A stretch of 64,000 bases of DNA, taken from the NCBI RefSeq assembly GCF_001021385.1, contig NZ_CP011773.1:4464001-4528000 (forward strand). The letters run 5' to 3'. The position numbers and the translations under genes were made by a program. The DNA is from Mycobacterium sp. EPa45. Lineage in GTDB: Bacteria > Actinomycetota > Actinomycetes > Mycobacteriales > Mycobacteriaceae. The stretch's first letter is position 1. Each line of letters starts with the position of its first letter. This document shows positions 10,561 through 18,663 of this stretch, piece after piece. Under the pieces are notes generated by a model. The model was not told the origin of the DNA and did not search any database. It saw only the letters and a list, made by a program, of their open reading frames with translations.

Positions 10561-11563
10561 CTCCGTCATCACCGGCCAGGTCACCATCGGCCATCCACTC
10601 GACAACCTCGGACAGCGGTCGCCGGGGAGTGGCGGGCAACGGGTCGGCGTTGACCGCCGCCCAGCCGACCCGCACCATCATCTGCGGATAGCCGGATGTT
10701 CCGAATACGTCTTCTTGCACTGCTTTTCGTGTCTCGCTGATCTCGAGTGGCTCGGTGACCGGGCACGTTGCCAACCCCATCGCGGTTGCCGACAACAGCA
10801 CGAGACTGGTCGCCTCCCCGGCGCGCAGCCGGGCCACATCGTCGTCGAACTCGGTGCCCAACGCGAGCAACATGGCGTTGTCCTCGGTGGCCGGCGTCTG
10901 CGACGGCTGGGCCAGCGCGGGGCCGGCGAACACGCGCGCCGGCAGTGTCGCGTGCTGATCCGGTGCCGGTGTGTTGTGCGCAGGCACCCCGGCGAGCGAC
11001 CCGTACCGGCCGCTCCAGGCGCTGAGCTCACTGAGGTAATCGATATCCCCGGCGTGCTTGGACACCGACTGCGCGACGATGTCCGTCAGATGCGGTAGCA
11101 GGTCCAGCCTGCGCAGCATCACCCCGGCACGCGCGGCCCGCGCGCCCATCAGAGCGATGTCACCGTTGGGTACCGGCCACGAGCTGTAGTTGCGCCGGTC
11201 GGTGCGGCGCCGGGCGATCGCGGCAGCCAGCGTGATGTCGAGTTCGCTCGCGGCGAGGGGATGCAGATACATCGACGCCAGCAGAGCCGGGTCCGCCGGA
11301 TCCGGGAACCGCGCGATCTTGGCCTGCCAACCGAGCGCGGCCAGCGCGACCGTGCAGTGGTGCAGCGCCGCACCGCAACTGACCAGCATGTCGCGCCGGT
11401 CGGGGTCGGTATTGGGCAGGTGGCGGCTGTAGTCGGCGTACAGATGCAGGCAGCCCGATCCGACCCGCCAGTGCCACGGCTGCGAATTGTGTACCGACGG
11501 TGCCCGCATGGCCAGGCTCAATGCGGCCCGGATCGTCTCGGGCTCGGGAAACTGCGCGCTCAT
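10529..11563 (-). CDS. Acg/Rv3131-family nitroreductase-like protein
   Basis: A 344-residue protein of the Acg family (Rv2032, Rv3131, Rv3127), which has a duplicated nitroreductase fold with a lid covering the flavin site. Signatures are AALSLAMRAPSVHNSQPWHW (residues about 13-32), DPDRRDMLVSCGAALHH, IARRRTDRRNY, TEDNAMLLALGT and SATAMGLATCPVTEPLEI. In M. tuberculosis Acg binds FMN but lacks ordinary nitroreductase activity, so FMN storage or sequestration has been proposed. ATG 11563 lies 36 bp from a strong DosR box at 11599-11612. It is convergent with the OtsB1-like gene. Rv3131 is next to devRS in M. tuberculosis, so this copy is most likely its counterpart. Confidence 0.9.
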   Translation of the reverse strand: MSAQFPEPETIRAALSLAMRAPSVHNSQPWHWRVGSGCLHLYADYSRHLPNTDPDRRDMLVSCGAALHHCTVALAALGWQAKIARFPDPADPALLASMYLHPLAASELDITLAAAIARRRTDRRNYSSWPVPNGDIALMGARAARAGVMLRRLDLLPHLTDIVAQSVSKHAGDIDYLSELSAWSGRYGSLAGVPAHNTPAPDQHATLPARVFAGPALAQPSQTPATEDNAMLLALGTEFDDDVARLRAGEATSLVLLSATAMGLATCPVTEPLEISETRKAVQEDVFGTSGYPQMMVRVGWAAVNADPLPATPRRPLSEVVEWMADGDLAGDDGVRRTAATTPA

Positions 11564-11595
11564 ACATCCACTGTCGCGCTGCCCGGCGGTATCTG

Positions 11596-11615
11596 ACAGA
11601 GACGTAAGTCCCTTG
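11596..11615. promoter_or_regulatory. DosR (DevR) box before nitroreductase
   Basis: The core GAGACG-TA-AGTCCC at 11599-11612 matches 12 of 14 positions of GGGACTWWAGTCCC, with one perfect half. It lies 36 bp before the nitroreductase ATG, a normal activator position. A further half-site, AGGACTTG at 11621-11628, follows about one helical turn away. Confidence 0.82.
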
Positions 11616-11645
11616 CTGCGAGGACTTGTGCAGCGGATCCGCGGG

Positions 11646-12383
11646 TCAGGGATGCCTGCTGGTCACTCCACCGTCGACGACCAGGTGCGAGCCGGTGATG
11701 AACGACGCCTTCGGCGACATCAGAAACGCCACTGCCGCCGCGACCTCCTCCGGATTTCCCAGCCGGCCCATCGGCGCGGCCGCCTCAAAGCCCTGGCGGA
11801 CCTCGTCGACGTCGAGCGCGATCTGCAACATCGGGGTGCGGATGAATCCGGGACACACCGCGTTGACCCGGATTCCCTCCGGGCCCAGCTGGGCGGCCAT
11901 CGACCGGGTCAGTCCGAGCAGGCCGGCCTTGGAGGCGCAATAGGCCGGGATGAACGGATTGGCGGTCAGGCCCTCGATGCTGGAGATCCCGACGATGGCG
12001 GGCGCGGCCCCGGCACGAGCGGCCTCCTGCAGATGCGGGAGCAGAAGCTGCGACAGGATCGCCTGAGCGCGCAGGTTGACGTCGAGCACCGCGTCCCACG
12101 ACTCTTCGGTGAAGGCCCCTACGGGTTCGGGGATGACCCGGCCGGCGGCGTGTACCAGCCCGTCGATTCCACCGAGTGCGGTCGCGGCGGCGTCCACGGC
12201 CGCAGTCAGCGCGGCGCCGTCGCAGACGTCGATCACGGCGTGGGGCATGCCGAGTCCGTCGGCCACCTCCGCGACCGCCGGCGCGATGTCCCACAGTGCG
12301 ACGCGGCGCCCGTCGGCGATCAGTGCCTCGGCAGATGCCCGGCCGATCCCCGACGCGGCCCCGGTGACGACGACACCACTCAT
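11646..12383 (-). CDS. Short-chain dehydrogenase/reductase
   Basis: A 245-residue classical SDR. The NAD(P) motif is VVVTGAASGIGRASAEALI at the extreme N-terminus, followed by HAAG in place of NNAG, catalytic Ser in GISSIEG, YCASKAG with Tyr-x3-Lys, and a PCGxxPT-like VCPGFIRTP. The ATG at 12383 overlaps the TGA of the SnoaL-like gene as ATGA and places the Rossmann motif at residue 2; a longer in-frame start at 12521 would add 46 unrelated residues, so it is rejected. Last gene of the eight-gene operon that begins at 16909. Substrate is presumably an alcohol or ketone intermediate (inference). Confidence 0.87.
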   Translation of the reverse strand: MSGVVVTGAASGIGRASAEALIADGRRVALWDIAPAVAEVADGLGMPHAVIDVCDGAALTAAVDAAATALGGIDGLVHAAGRVIPEPVGAFTEESWDAVLDVNLRAQAILSQLLLPHLQEAARAGAAPAIVGISSIEGLTANPFIPAYCASKAGLLGLTRSMAAQLGPEGIRVNAVCPGFIRTPMLQIALDVDEVRQGFEAAAPMGRLGNPEEVAAAVAFLMSPKASFITGSHLVVDGGVTSRHP

Positions 12384-12838
12384 GTCTGGGCCTCCTCGGT
12401 CAACTCCGCCCGCCTGCGCGGGCTCGGCGGATTGTCGAACCAGAGGTTCTCCTCGCGTAGCTGCCTGCTGCGCCATCCGCTGTCGGTGCGGACCATAACG
12501 TGGTGGTAGTAGCCACCGCATGCGCTTGTCTCACTCGCGCCGGGTAGCAGCATCGGGTTGTAGAACATGGCCCGTACCGTTGCGGTGTCGCCGTCGATGT
12601 CGGCTTCGATGTTGGTGACGAAGTGCTGGGTCATCGGCATCAGCGTGAGCGACCGCTGCAGCCAGGAGCACACTTCGTCCCGGCCGGCAGCCGGGCCCCC
12701 GATCGAGCTGTAGTCGAGGTGGGCGTCGTCGGTGAACAGTGACCGCAGCAGCTCCCAGTCATGGGTGTCGACCGCCCGGGCGTAGCGGTGGAGCACCGAG
12801 GCGATCTCGAGTTCGTCGCCGATGCGCTGCAGGTCCAT
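12380..12838 (-). CDS. SnoaL-like / NTF2-fold protein
   Basis: A 152-residue protein starting MDLQRIGDELEIASVLHRYARAVDTHDWELLRSLFTDDAHLDY, the usual start of SnoaL_4 domain proteins, which form cone-shaped alpha+beta barrels. Homologous folds include ring hydroxylating dioxygenase beta subunits, scytalone dehydratase and polyketide cyclases, so the domain alone does not fix the reaction. A dehydratase/isomerase-like His appears in YYHHVMVRTDSGWR. ATG 12838 follows GAGGT closely and starts 3 bp after the Bfd-like gene. Translationally coupled to the downstream SDR through ATGA. Confidence 0.72.
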   Translation of the reverse strand: MDLQRIGDELEIASVLHRYARAVDTHDWELLRSLFTDDAHLDYSSIGGPAAGRDEVCSWLQRSLTLMPMTQHFVTNIEADIDGDTATVRAMFYNPMLLPGASETSACGGYYHHVMVRTDSGWRSRQLREENLWFDNPPSPRRRAELTEEAQT

Positions 12839-12841
12839 ACC

Positions 12842-13045
12842 TCACCCCTTGTGTAGAAATCCCTTGTGCCGCTTGGATTCAGCTGAACCGGCCGCATCGA
12901 TGATGGCACGGACCGTGCGACGGCAGCGGCCGCATTCTGCACCGGCCCCACACGCCTGGGCGACCTGTTTGGTGGTGGTGGCGCCGGCATCGACCACCTC
13001 GGCCACCACCTGGCTGGTGACACCGTTGCAGAGGCAGACGAACAT
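12842..13045 (-). CDS. Bfd-type [2Fe-2S] ferredoxin-like protein
   Basis: A 67-residue protein with Cys4-x-Cys6-x31-Cys38-x2-Cys41 (MFVCLCNGVTS...AECGRC), the exact spacing of bacterioferritin-associated ferredoxin (Fer2_BFD). Helix VTSQVVAEVVDAGATT links the two Cys pairs. In E. coli Bfd donates electrons for iron release from bacterioferritin; BFD-like domains also occur as subunits or C-terminal modules of oxidoreductases. No bacterioferritin is nearby, so a redox partner role in this catabolic operon is as likely. The C-terminus after about residue 55 (SKRHKGFLHKG) is basic. Confidence 0.85.
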   Translation of the reverse strand: MFVCLCNGVTSQVVAEVVDAGATTTKQVAQACGAGAECGRCRRTVRAIIDAAGSAESKRHKGFLHKG

Positions 13046-13055
13046 CGACGGGCCC

Positions 13056-13694
13056 CTAGACGTTCTCGTCGAGCCGCATGATGTGCTGCAATCGGCCGAC
13101 GAAGACCGGTGGGTACGCCCCGACCCCGGTGTGGCTCATCCACGCAGCCGCTACGTCGGGGTGATTCACCCAAGAGAAGGCATCGGCTTCGTCCTCAAGC
13201 TCCTGCAGAATCATCACTTCATGGTCGTCGTCGAAAGCCTGAAAGATGCGCACCGCGCGCACACCCGCGGCCTCAAATCGCGCCAGTCCCTGGTGAACTC
13301 GGTCGATCGTCGCAGACACGTCATCGACGGCGGTGATCGCGGCGACGATCACTCCCGGTGGAGTTGTGTCGGAGGGCTCGACAATGGTGACCTTGTCGAC
13401 CGTCTCGCCGGCGAAGATCGCGGGGATGTCGTCGAGGCCCACGGCGTCGAACCAGTTCAGGAACACCCGCGACCGCAGCACCTCCAGAATGGGTTCCTTG
13501 CTGTGCAGCGAGATGGTCACCATGACCCGTCCGTGCTCGCGCGTCGAGGTGTAGACGAGGACGTACTGGGCGCCGAGGTCGGCGAGCGCGGGCTTACTGC
13601 GTTGCAGGAGAGGCCATACCCGGCTGGGGTCGGGAACCCGGTAGTCCATGGCCAGCACGAGCGTGCGGGTGTGCACCTCCGCCGCGCCGTCCAC
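13056..13694 (-). CDS. Conserved protein with dimeric alpha/beta-barrel-like halves
   Basis: A 212-residue protein of unproven function. Two repeats of similar layout can be seen: the first about residues 8-100 (TLVLAMDYRVPDPSRVWPLL, YVLVYTSTREHGRVMVTISL, FLNWFDAVGLDDIPAIF), the second about 113-200 (VIVAAITAVDDVSATIDRVH, VRIFQAFDDDHEVMILQELE, VAAAWMSHTGVGAYPPVFVG). This resembles ABM/Dabb-type dimeric barrels fused in tandem, so a cofactor-free oxygenase or an isomerase is possible; this is inference from secondary-structure pattern only. GTG 13694 is the likely start; GTG codons lie further inside. Gap to the Bfd-like gene is 10 bp. Confidence 0.6.
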   Translation of the reverse strand: MDGAAEVHTRTLVLAMDYRVPDPSRVWPLLQRSKPALADLGAQYVLVYTSTREHGRVMVTISLHSKEPILEVLRSRVFLNWFDAVGLDDIPAIFAGETVDKVTIVEPSDTTPPGVIVAAITAVDDVSATIDRVHQGLARFEAAGVRAVRIFQAFDDDHEVMILQELEDEADAFSWVNHPDVAAAWMSHTGVGAYPPVFVGRLQHIMRLDENV

Positions 13695-13704
13695 GCCGAC
13701 TCGC

Positions 13705-14007
13705 CTAGTCGCTGGCCGGCAGCGGTTTGGCGGTTTTCTGCTCCAGCGGGGTGCTTCCCACGCTCAGACTGCCGGCCCCCGCCTTGGTGACGAGAAGTTC
13801 GGCGCCGCCGGAGTCAACGTAACGCTTGCCCATCACGGTGCCACCGGAGAAATTCGGATCCAGTTGCGCACCTTCGGTTTTCTCGCCGTCCAGCGGGATC
13901 ATCGGGACGCCGCCCGCGCGCAGGTCGTCGAGGCTGTCCGACGAGCGCACGACGATCACCTGGGTGTCGCAGACCTGGCTCTGCAGTCGGGTGCCGGTCT
14001 TGATCAT
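13705..14007 (-). CDS. Small conserved protein of unknown function
   Basis: A 100-residue protein (MIKTGTRLQSQVCDTQVIVVRSSDSLDDLRAGGVPMIPL...). ATG 14007 has an excellent Shine-Dalgarno (AGGAGG, 8 bp upstream), so a longer in-frame start at 14139 is rejected. Notable parts are Cys13, an acidic hinge, GGVPM at about 37-41 and a C-terminal beta-rich half with GKRYVDSGGAELLVTKAGAG. It lies directly between the acyl-CoA ligase and the tandem-barrel protein. I recall similar short proteins beside fatty-acyl ligases in mycobacteria, but no function is known to me. Confidence 0.65.
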   Translation of the reverse strand: MIKTGTRLQSQVCDTQVIVVRSSDSLDDLRAGGVPMIPLDGEKTEGAQLDPNFSGGTVMGKRYVDSGGAELLVTKAGAGSLSVGSTPLEQKTAKPLPASD

Positions 14008-14023
14008 GGTTGTCCTCCTGGAA

Positions 14024-15517
14024 TCATGTTGCAGTCGGCGACTTGAGCTCGTCGGCCAACTGGCGGCGCAGCACCTTGCCGGTCGGCGTGGTGGGCAGTT
14101 CGTGGCGGAACACCACCCGGTCCGGGGTGCGCGAACCACGCAGTTGGGTGCGCACGTGGGCGCGCAGGTCCTCCGGGTCCGGGGTGATATCGGCGACGGG
14201 TACGACGACGGCGACCATGATCTGGCCCCACTCGTCGTCCTCGACGCCGACGACGGCGACGTCGCGCACGTGCGGGTGTTCGACGAGGACGTCCTCTACC
14301 TCGGCCGGGGCGATGTTCTCCCCGCCGCGGATGATGGTGTCGTCCGATCGTCCCCCGATGAACAGATATCCGTCGGCGTCCAGGTAGGCGACGTCCTTGG
14401 TGGGGAACCAGCCTTCGGGGTCGAGCACCGAGCCGATCTCGGCGTAGCGGCCCGACACCTGATCACCGCGGACGTAGAGTTCACCGACCTCTTCGGGACC
14501 CAGAACCGTTCCGTCCTCGGCGCGGATCTGTACCTCGATCCCCGGCACCGGCTGCCCGACCGAGCCGAGCCGCTTGCGGGTTGACTCGTCGGCGGCCCGG
14601 TGCGCTTCGCGATGGTCGTCGGGTCCGAGAACGGCGATGGTCGAGCTGGTTTCGGTCAGCCCATAGGCGTTGACGAAGCCCACCTCGGGCAGCAGCTCGA
14701 GCGCCTTCCGCACCAGCGGCAGCGCGACTTTCGAGCCGCCGTAGGCCAGGGACCGCAGCGACGGCAGCGACGTGGGATTGGTCTCCAGCTCGGTGATGAT
14801 GCGATCGAGCATGGTCGGCACCACGGTCGCGCTGGTGACGGCTTCGGTGGAAGCCAACCGGATCCATTCGCGTGGATCGAACTTGCGCAGGTACACCATC
14901 TTTCGGCCGGCGTACAGATTCGACAACGCCGCGCTGACGCCGGCGATGTGGTACGGCGGCACGCAGATCAACGCAGCGTCGCCAGGCTCAGCCGAGGCGA
15001 ACTCGACCGTGCCGGTCACGTAGCTGGTGAGGTTGTTGTGAGACAGCTCAACTGCTTTGGGCCGCGACGTGGTGCCGGAGGTGAACAGCACCACCGCCAC
15101 ATCGTCGGGGTCGGGGAATTCGGCGACCGGTTCGGCGGTCGCGGCGGCGGCCAGGAATTCCTGCGACTCGATCCGGGCTATGCCCAAACCGGCGACCACG
15201 TCGGCGTATTCGGCGTCGAAGACGATCAGCGGCTCGGGCAGCCGCTCGATCAGTTCGGCAAGAGCCTCCCCCGACAACCGGTAATTCAGCGGCGTGAAGG
15301 CCCGTGCAGCACGCGCCGAGGAAAAGATGAGCAGTGGCAACATGACACCGCCGAGGCCGACGTAGACCACGCTGGCGGCTCCGGAGGAGTCGATGACGCC
15401 CGCCCCGCCGTCGGCAAGCGTGCTCAGCTCACCAACGGTGAACCGCTGGTCGTCGCTGACCACCCCGACGCGCTCGGCGTCGGAGGCCGCCATCTCCAAC
15501 AACAGTGCCACGCTCAT
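14024..15517 (-). CDS. Acyl-CoA synthetase (AMP-forming)
   Basis: A 497-residue class I adenylate-forming enzyme that activates a carboxylic acid with ATP and CoA. Motifs in order are the P-loop-like A3 VVLFTSGTTSRPKAVELSH, A5 YGLTETSS, A7 EGWFPTKDVAYLD, A8 FIGGRSDDTIIRGGENIAPAEVE and the A10 lysine in PTTPTGKVLRRQL. The N-terminus (MSVALLLEMAASDAERVGVV) is shorter than typical FadD proteins. It lies 25 bp after a Mce-associated gene and 16 bp before the 100-residue gene, so it is co-transcribed. The substrate could be an aromatic, steroid-ring or branched acid; nothing here decides it. Confidence 0.87.
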   Translation of the reverse strand: MSVALLLEMAASDAERVGVVSDDQRFTVGELSTLADGGAGVIDSSGAASVVYVGLGGVMLPLLIFSSARAARAFTPLNYRLSGEALAELIERLPEPLIVFDAEYADVVAGLGIARIESQEFLAAAATAEPVAEFPDPDDVAVVLFTSGTTSRPKAVELSHNNLTSYVTGTVEFASAEPGDAALICVPPYHIAGVSAALSNLYAGRKMVYLRKFDPREWIRLASTEAVTSATVVPTMLDRIITELETNPTSLPSLRSLAYGGSKVALPLVRKALELLPEVGFVNAYGLTETSSTIAVLGPDDHREAHRAADESTRKRLGSVGQPVPGIEVQIRAEDGTVLGPEEVGELYVRGDQVSGRYAEIGSVLDPEGWFPTKDVAYLDADGYLFIGGRSDDTIIRGGENIAPAEVEDVLVEHPHVRDVAVVGVEDDEWGQIMVAVVVPVADITPDPEDLRAHVRTQLRGSRTPDRVVFRHELPTTPTGKVLRRQLADELKSPTAT

Positions 15518-15542
15518 CGATTGACCCTCCTGCTCTCCTGGC

Positions 15543-16217
15543 CTAGATCGGGTTGAACTCGGAGATCAACCAATGACCGTCGGTCTTGGTCAGCTTCACC
15601 ATGACGCTGCTGGTCGCCAGGGCCGGATCGGGCCGGTCCTTACTGGTCGTCACCTGGTTGACGAAGACCAGCACCGTCGCGTTGTCAGGGTGCATCTCCG
15701 ACAGCGCCGCACGTGCGACGGTCGCCTCGGTCTTGACGCCCTTCTGCTTGGCCGCCGGTGCCACGATCTGGTCGGTGAATTGGCTGTAGTACTTGAGGAA
15801 TTCACCGGTCAGATGGGACTTGGCGTTGGCCAGGTCCTTGTCGAGGCTGTCCGGCGCGTAGGACAGCAACGCCACCGTGCCGTCCCGCGCGGCGCCGATC
15901 GCCTGCTGTTGCGCGGCAGCGTTGGTCAGCTGATCCGGGCGGTACAGCCACCAGTAGACGCCGCCTGCGGCGCCGGCCGATGCCAGCAGCAGCACCACGA
16001 GCACGATCGCCGCCCAGTGCCTGCCGGCCCAACCGAGGGGACCGCGCCGCGCACCGGACGCCTGAGTCTCGGCGTCGGTCGTGGCCTCGTCGTCCCCGGT
16101 GGCTTCATCGGTCGTGGCCGTGTCGAGTTCCGTTGCGGTGGAATCTTCGTCGGCCACCGCTACATCGGTGTTCTTGTCGTCGCCCTCAACGGGCCCGTTG
16201 GGCTTGTCACTGCTCAT
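15543..16217 (-). CDS. Mce-associated membrane protein
   Basis: A 224-residue protein in three parts: an acidic, disordered, Thr/Asp-rich N-terminus (about 1-70), one transmembrane helix (HWAAIVLVVLLLASAGAAGG, about 81-100, then VYWWLYRPDQ) and an extracytoplasmic NTF2-like domain beginning QQQAIGAARDGTVALLSYAPDSLDKDL and ending GHWLISEFNPI. This is the layout of mycobacterial Mas proteins, which stabilise Mce lipid-import complexes (family knowledge). ATG 16217 overlaps the upstream stop as ATGA; an in-frame start at 16286 is less likely. No mce genes are in the window, so it may serve a distant Mce system or a separate importer. Confidence 0.85.
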   Translation of the reverse strand: MSSDKPNGPVEGDDKNTDVAVADEDSTATELDTATTDEATGDDEATTDAETQASGARRGPLGWAGRHWAAIVLVVLLLASAGAAGGVYWWLYRPDQLTNAAAQQQAIGAARDGTVALLSYAPDSLDKDLANAKSHLTGEFLKYYSQFTDQIVAPAAKQKGVKTEATVARAALSEMHPDNATVLVFVNQVTTSKDRPDPALATSSVMVKLTKTDGHWLISEFNPI

Positions 16218-16909
16218 GGCACGAACTCCACATTCGACATCTTGTATTGGGCTCCATCGCGCGCAACTGTGACGCTCATTCGCCAAGCGCGCGGATCTTG
16301 ATGTGCCCCACTGGCATTGGTTACCGTCGAAGAGGCTGCCAGCAACACCACTGCGGTGTCGCCGTTCTCCTTCTCCAACGCTGCAGACTTGACCGTGCCG
16401 ACGGTGACCGCCTTGGACTGCTCAGCGGTCTTGACAAAATCGTCTGCACCTCGGGTGAAATCGTCCTTGAACGTTCCCGTGGACAGGTCGATGACGTGCT
16501 GGACGTCGGCCTTCGCCCGGTTGTAGTCGATCGACAACAGCGCTATCACGCCCTGACGCGCCGCCGCGACGAGCTCGGCCTGGTGGTGCTGTTGAGCGGT
16601 GGCTTTCTGGTGCGCGACGAGCATCATGCCCGTCACCACCAGCGACCCGATGGCCACGATCACAATCGCGGCGACCGCGACGCTCACCGCACCGATGCGC
16701 GCCCACCAGCCGCGGGGCTCGAGTTCGACGTCATCCTCAGCGTCCTCGGCGTCCTCGTCGGTGAGCTCACCGCCCTCGGCATCGGGTTCCACGCCTCGCA
16801 GGCGCGCCGCGGTCGCCTTGGCGCGCGCAGCCTCCGCGCGGGCCTCGGCCTCGGCAGCTTCAGCCTCAGCGAGCTCCGCCAACACTTCTGCGTCTACATC
16901 AGCCGCCAT
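16214..16909 (-). CDS. Mce-associated membrane protein, coiled-coil N-terminus
   Basis: A 231-residue protein paired with the following Mas gene. Residues about 1-45 are Ala/Glu-rich and strongly helical (DAEVLAELAEAEAAEAEARA...), which predicts a coiled coil. Then comes an acidic linker, a transmembrane helix near 80-103 (AVSVAVAAIVIVAIGSLVVT), and an outer domain with ELVAAARQGVIALLSIDYNRA, FKDDFTRGADDF and a C-terminal YKMSNVEFVP. ATG 16909 is preferred over an in-frame start at 17161, which would add 84 residues lying in the promoter region. First gene of an eight-gene operon; two copies of the GAGAAY-N3-RTTCTC-type palindrome lie upstream. Confidence 0.82.
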   Translation of the reverse strand: MAADVDAEVLAELAEAEAAEAEARAEAARAKATAARLRGVEPDAEGGELTDEDAEDAEDDVELEPRGWWARIGAVSVAVAAIVIVAIGSLVVTGMMLVAHQKATAQQHHQAELVAAARQGVIALLSIDYNRAKADVQHVIDLSTGTFKDDFTRGADDFVKTAEQSKAVTVGTVKSAALEKENGDTAVVLLAASSTVTNASGAHQDPRAWRMSVTVARDGAQYKMSNVEFVP

Positions 16910-17062
16910 GGCACTCACACATGTCGTTCGAGGTCGGCACGCGGCGCGCAATAGCGAATATGCGTCGCATGTCGAACTCCTCTCTGGGTCCAAACACCCC
17001 GCCAGCGTACGGGCGGGGGCTGAGTCGTCCGTCACATCCACGGCCAACGCGCGACATCCGGT

Positions 17063-17077
17063 GAGAATGAGATTATC
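17063..17077. promoter_or_regulatory. GAGAAY-N3-RTTCTC palindrome, copy 1
   Basis: GAGAAT-GAG-ATTATC matches 11 of 12 fixed positions of the palindrome shared by several operons here. It lies 154 bp before the Mas operon start at 16909. It overlaps an inverted repeat TTATC-N7-GATAA (17073-17089). The 254-bp gap 16910-17163 has no gene; it carries this site, the copy at 17142-17156 and probably the operon promoter. Confidence 0.55.
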
Positions 17078-17141
17078 ACCAGGCGATAAGTACTCTGGCG
17101 GCGCGGGCTGTGAGTAGGCCCCGATTCCCCCATCTTTGTGC

Positions 17142-17156
17142 GGAAATGATGTTTTC
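17142..17156. promoter_or_regulatory. GAGAAY-N3-RTTCTC-like palindrome, weak copy
   Basis: GGAAAT-GAT-GTTTTC keeps the 15-bp two-arm structure and most fixed positions (about 9 of 12). It lies 79 bp from copy 1, between the 3' end of the FadD gene and the Mas operon, close to seven and a half helical turns away. A paired arrangement is possible. Confidence 0.35.
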
Positions 17157-17163
17157 ACCAATC

Positions 17164-18621
17164 TCAGCGCAATTGGTCCTTCATCACCTTGCCCGTCGCA
17201 TTGAGCGGTAACGCATCAACGAAGACGACCACACGGGGCACCTTGAATCCGGCCATCCGATCCTTGCTCCACCCGATCAGGTCGTCGGCCGTCAGCGCAC
17301 TGTCGGCCTTGAGGACGACGAACGCCTTACCCACCTGGCCTAGTCGCTCGTCCGGCACACCGATCACCGCCGCCTGTGCGACGGCGGGGTGTTCCATGAG
17401 GAATCCCTCGATCTCGGCCGGGTAGGCGTTGAATCCGCCGACAATGAACATGTCCTTCTTGCGCCCCACGATCTTCAGGCGCCCCGCGGAGGTGAAACTG
17501 CCCAGATCACCGGTGTGCAGCCAGCCATCAACATCGATCACCTCGGCCGTGCCGGCCGGGTCGTCGAAGTAGCCCTGCATGACGCTGTAGCCGCGCACCA
17601 GCACCTCGCCGTCGTCAGCGATGCGCACCTCGACGCCGTCGCATGGCAGGCCCGCCGTGGTGGCGACGTCCTCGAACGAATCCCCCGGGCGCGACAACGT
17701 CGCGGTGCCGGCCTCGGTCAGGCCGTAGCCGGTGGCCAGGGTCCGGAAGGGCAGCTCCTCATGCACCCGGCGGACGAGCTCGACGGGGATGTCGGCGGCG
17801 CCGGTCACCCCGGCACGCAGCGTGGCGAGCTTGCTCTTGTCCGGCACGGCGAGCAGCGAGTGATACAGCGTCGGCGGCCCGGGCAGCATCGTGATCTTCT
17901 CGGCCTCGATCAGCTCGACAACACGGTCGACCTCGAACACCGGGACTGGCAGCATCGTGGCGCCGCGGATGAAGGTGGCGATGCAGCCGGCCTTATAGCC
18001 GAAGGTGTGGAAGAACGGATTGACGATCAGGTAGCGGTCACCGCGGCGCAGGTCGGCGAGGTCGCACCATTCGGCGTACATTCGCAGGTTCTGCAGATGG
18101 TTCATCATCACGCCTTTGGGGCGTCCGGTGGTGCCCGAGGTATAGATGATGTCGGCGATGTCGGTTCCGCTGATCTCCCGCTGGAACGGCTCGCCGCCGT
18201 CGAGGAAGCCGGACTTCAGGTCGATCGCCGGTACGCCCGCGGGGACGGTGAAGTCCTGTCCGAGGAAGCCCTTCTCGATCAGCACGGCCTTGGCGCCGCT
18301 GCGGGTGATGATGTCCGCGGCCTCGGCCTGCTTGTAGCGCGTGCTGACCGGGACGACGATGCCGCCGGCGGTGAGCACTCCGAAGGCCGCGATCATCCAG
18401 TGGGCGGAGTTGGGCGCCCAGATCGCGACCCGGTCGCCCTTTTCGACCCCCAGCCTGGCGAATGCGCCTGCGGCACAACGCACCCGGTGAGCTACCTCGG
18501 TGAAACTGAGACGCAGCGGACCGTCGACGACTGCTTCAGAGTCGCCGAATCGGTCCGCCGCGCTCAAGACCATCTCGGGGATGGTCTGCCACTCAGGCTC
18601 GATTGGCCGGCTCCTCCCCAT
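17164..18621 (-). CDS. FadD3-like acyl-CoA synthetase
   Basis: A 485-residue AMP-forming ligase. Motifs are IIYTSGTTGRPKGVMMNH, RYLIVNPFFHTFGYKAG, GYGLTEAGT, DGWLHTGDLG, GRKKDMFIVGGFNAYPAEIE and PLNATGKVMKDQL. The FFHTFGYKAG and GGFNxYPAE blocks and overall length resemble FadD3, which activates the steroid CD-ring acid HIP; this is resemblance by motif and not proof of substrate. It lies 42 bp after the amidohydrolase gene on the same strand and ends the long minus-strand catabolic run. Confidence 0.87.
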   Translation of the reverse strand: MGRSRPIEPEWQTIPEMVLSAADRFGDSEAVVDGPLRLSFTEVAHRVRCAAGAFARLGVEKGDRVAIWAPNSAHWMIAAFGVLTAGGIVVPVSTRYKQAEAADIITRSGAKAVLIEKGFLGQDFTVPAGVPAIDLKSGFLDGGEPFQREISGTDIADIIYTSGTTGRPKGVMMNHLQNLRMYAEWCDLADLRRGDRYLIVNPFFHTFGYKAGCIATFIRGATMLPVPVFEVDRVVELIEAEKITMLPGPPTLYHSLLAVPDKSKLATLRAGVTGAADIPVELVRRVHEELPFRTLATGYGLTEAGTATLSRPGDSFEDVATTAGLPCDGVEVRIADDGEVLVRGYSVMQGYFDDPAGTAEVIDVDGWLHTGDLGSFTSAGRLKIVGRKKDMFIVGGFNAYPAEIEGFLMEHPAVAQAAVIGVPDERLGQVGKAFVVLKADSALTADDLIGWSKDRMAGFKVPRVVVFVDALPLNATGKVMKDQLR

Positions 18622-18663
18622 CGCGCTTCGCGCTCTGCATCGGTCGCCGACCGGTCGCTTGTG

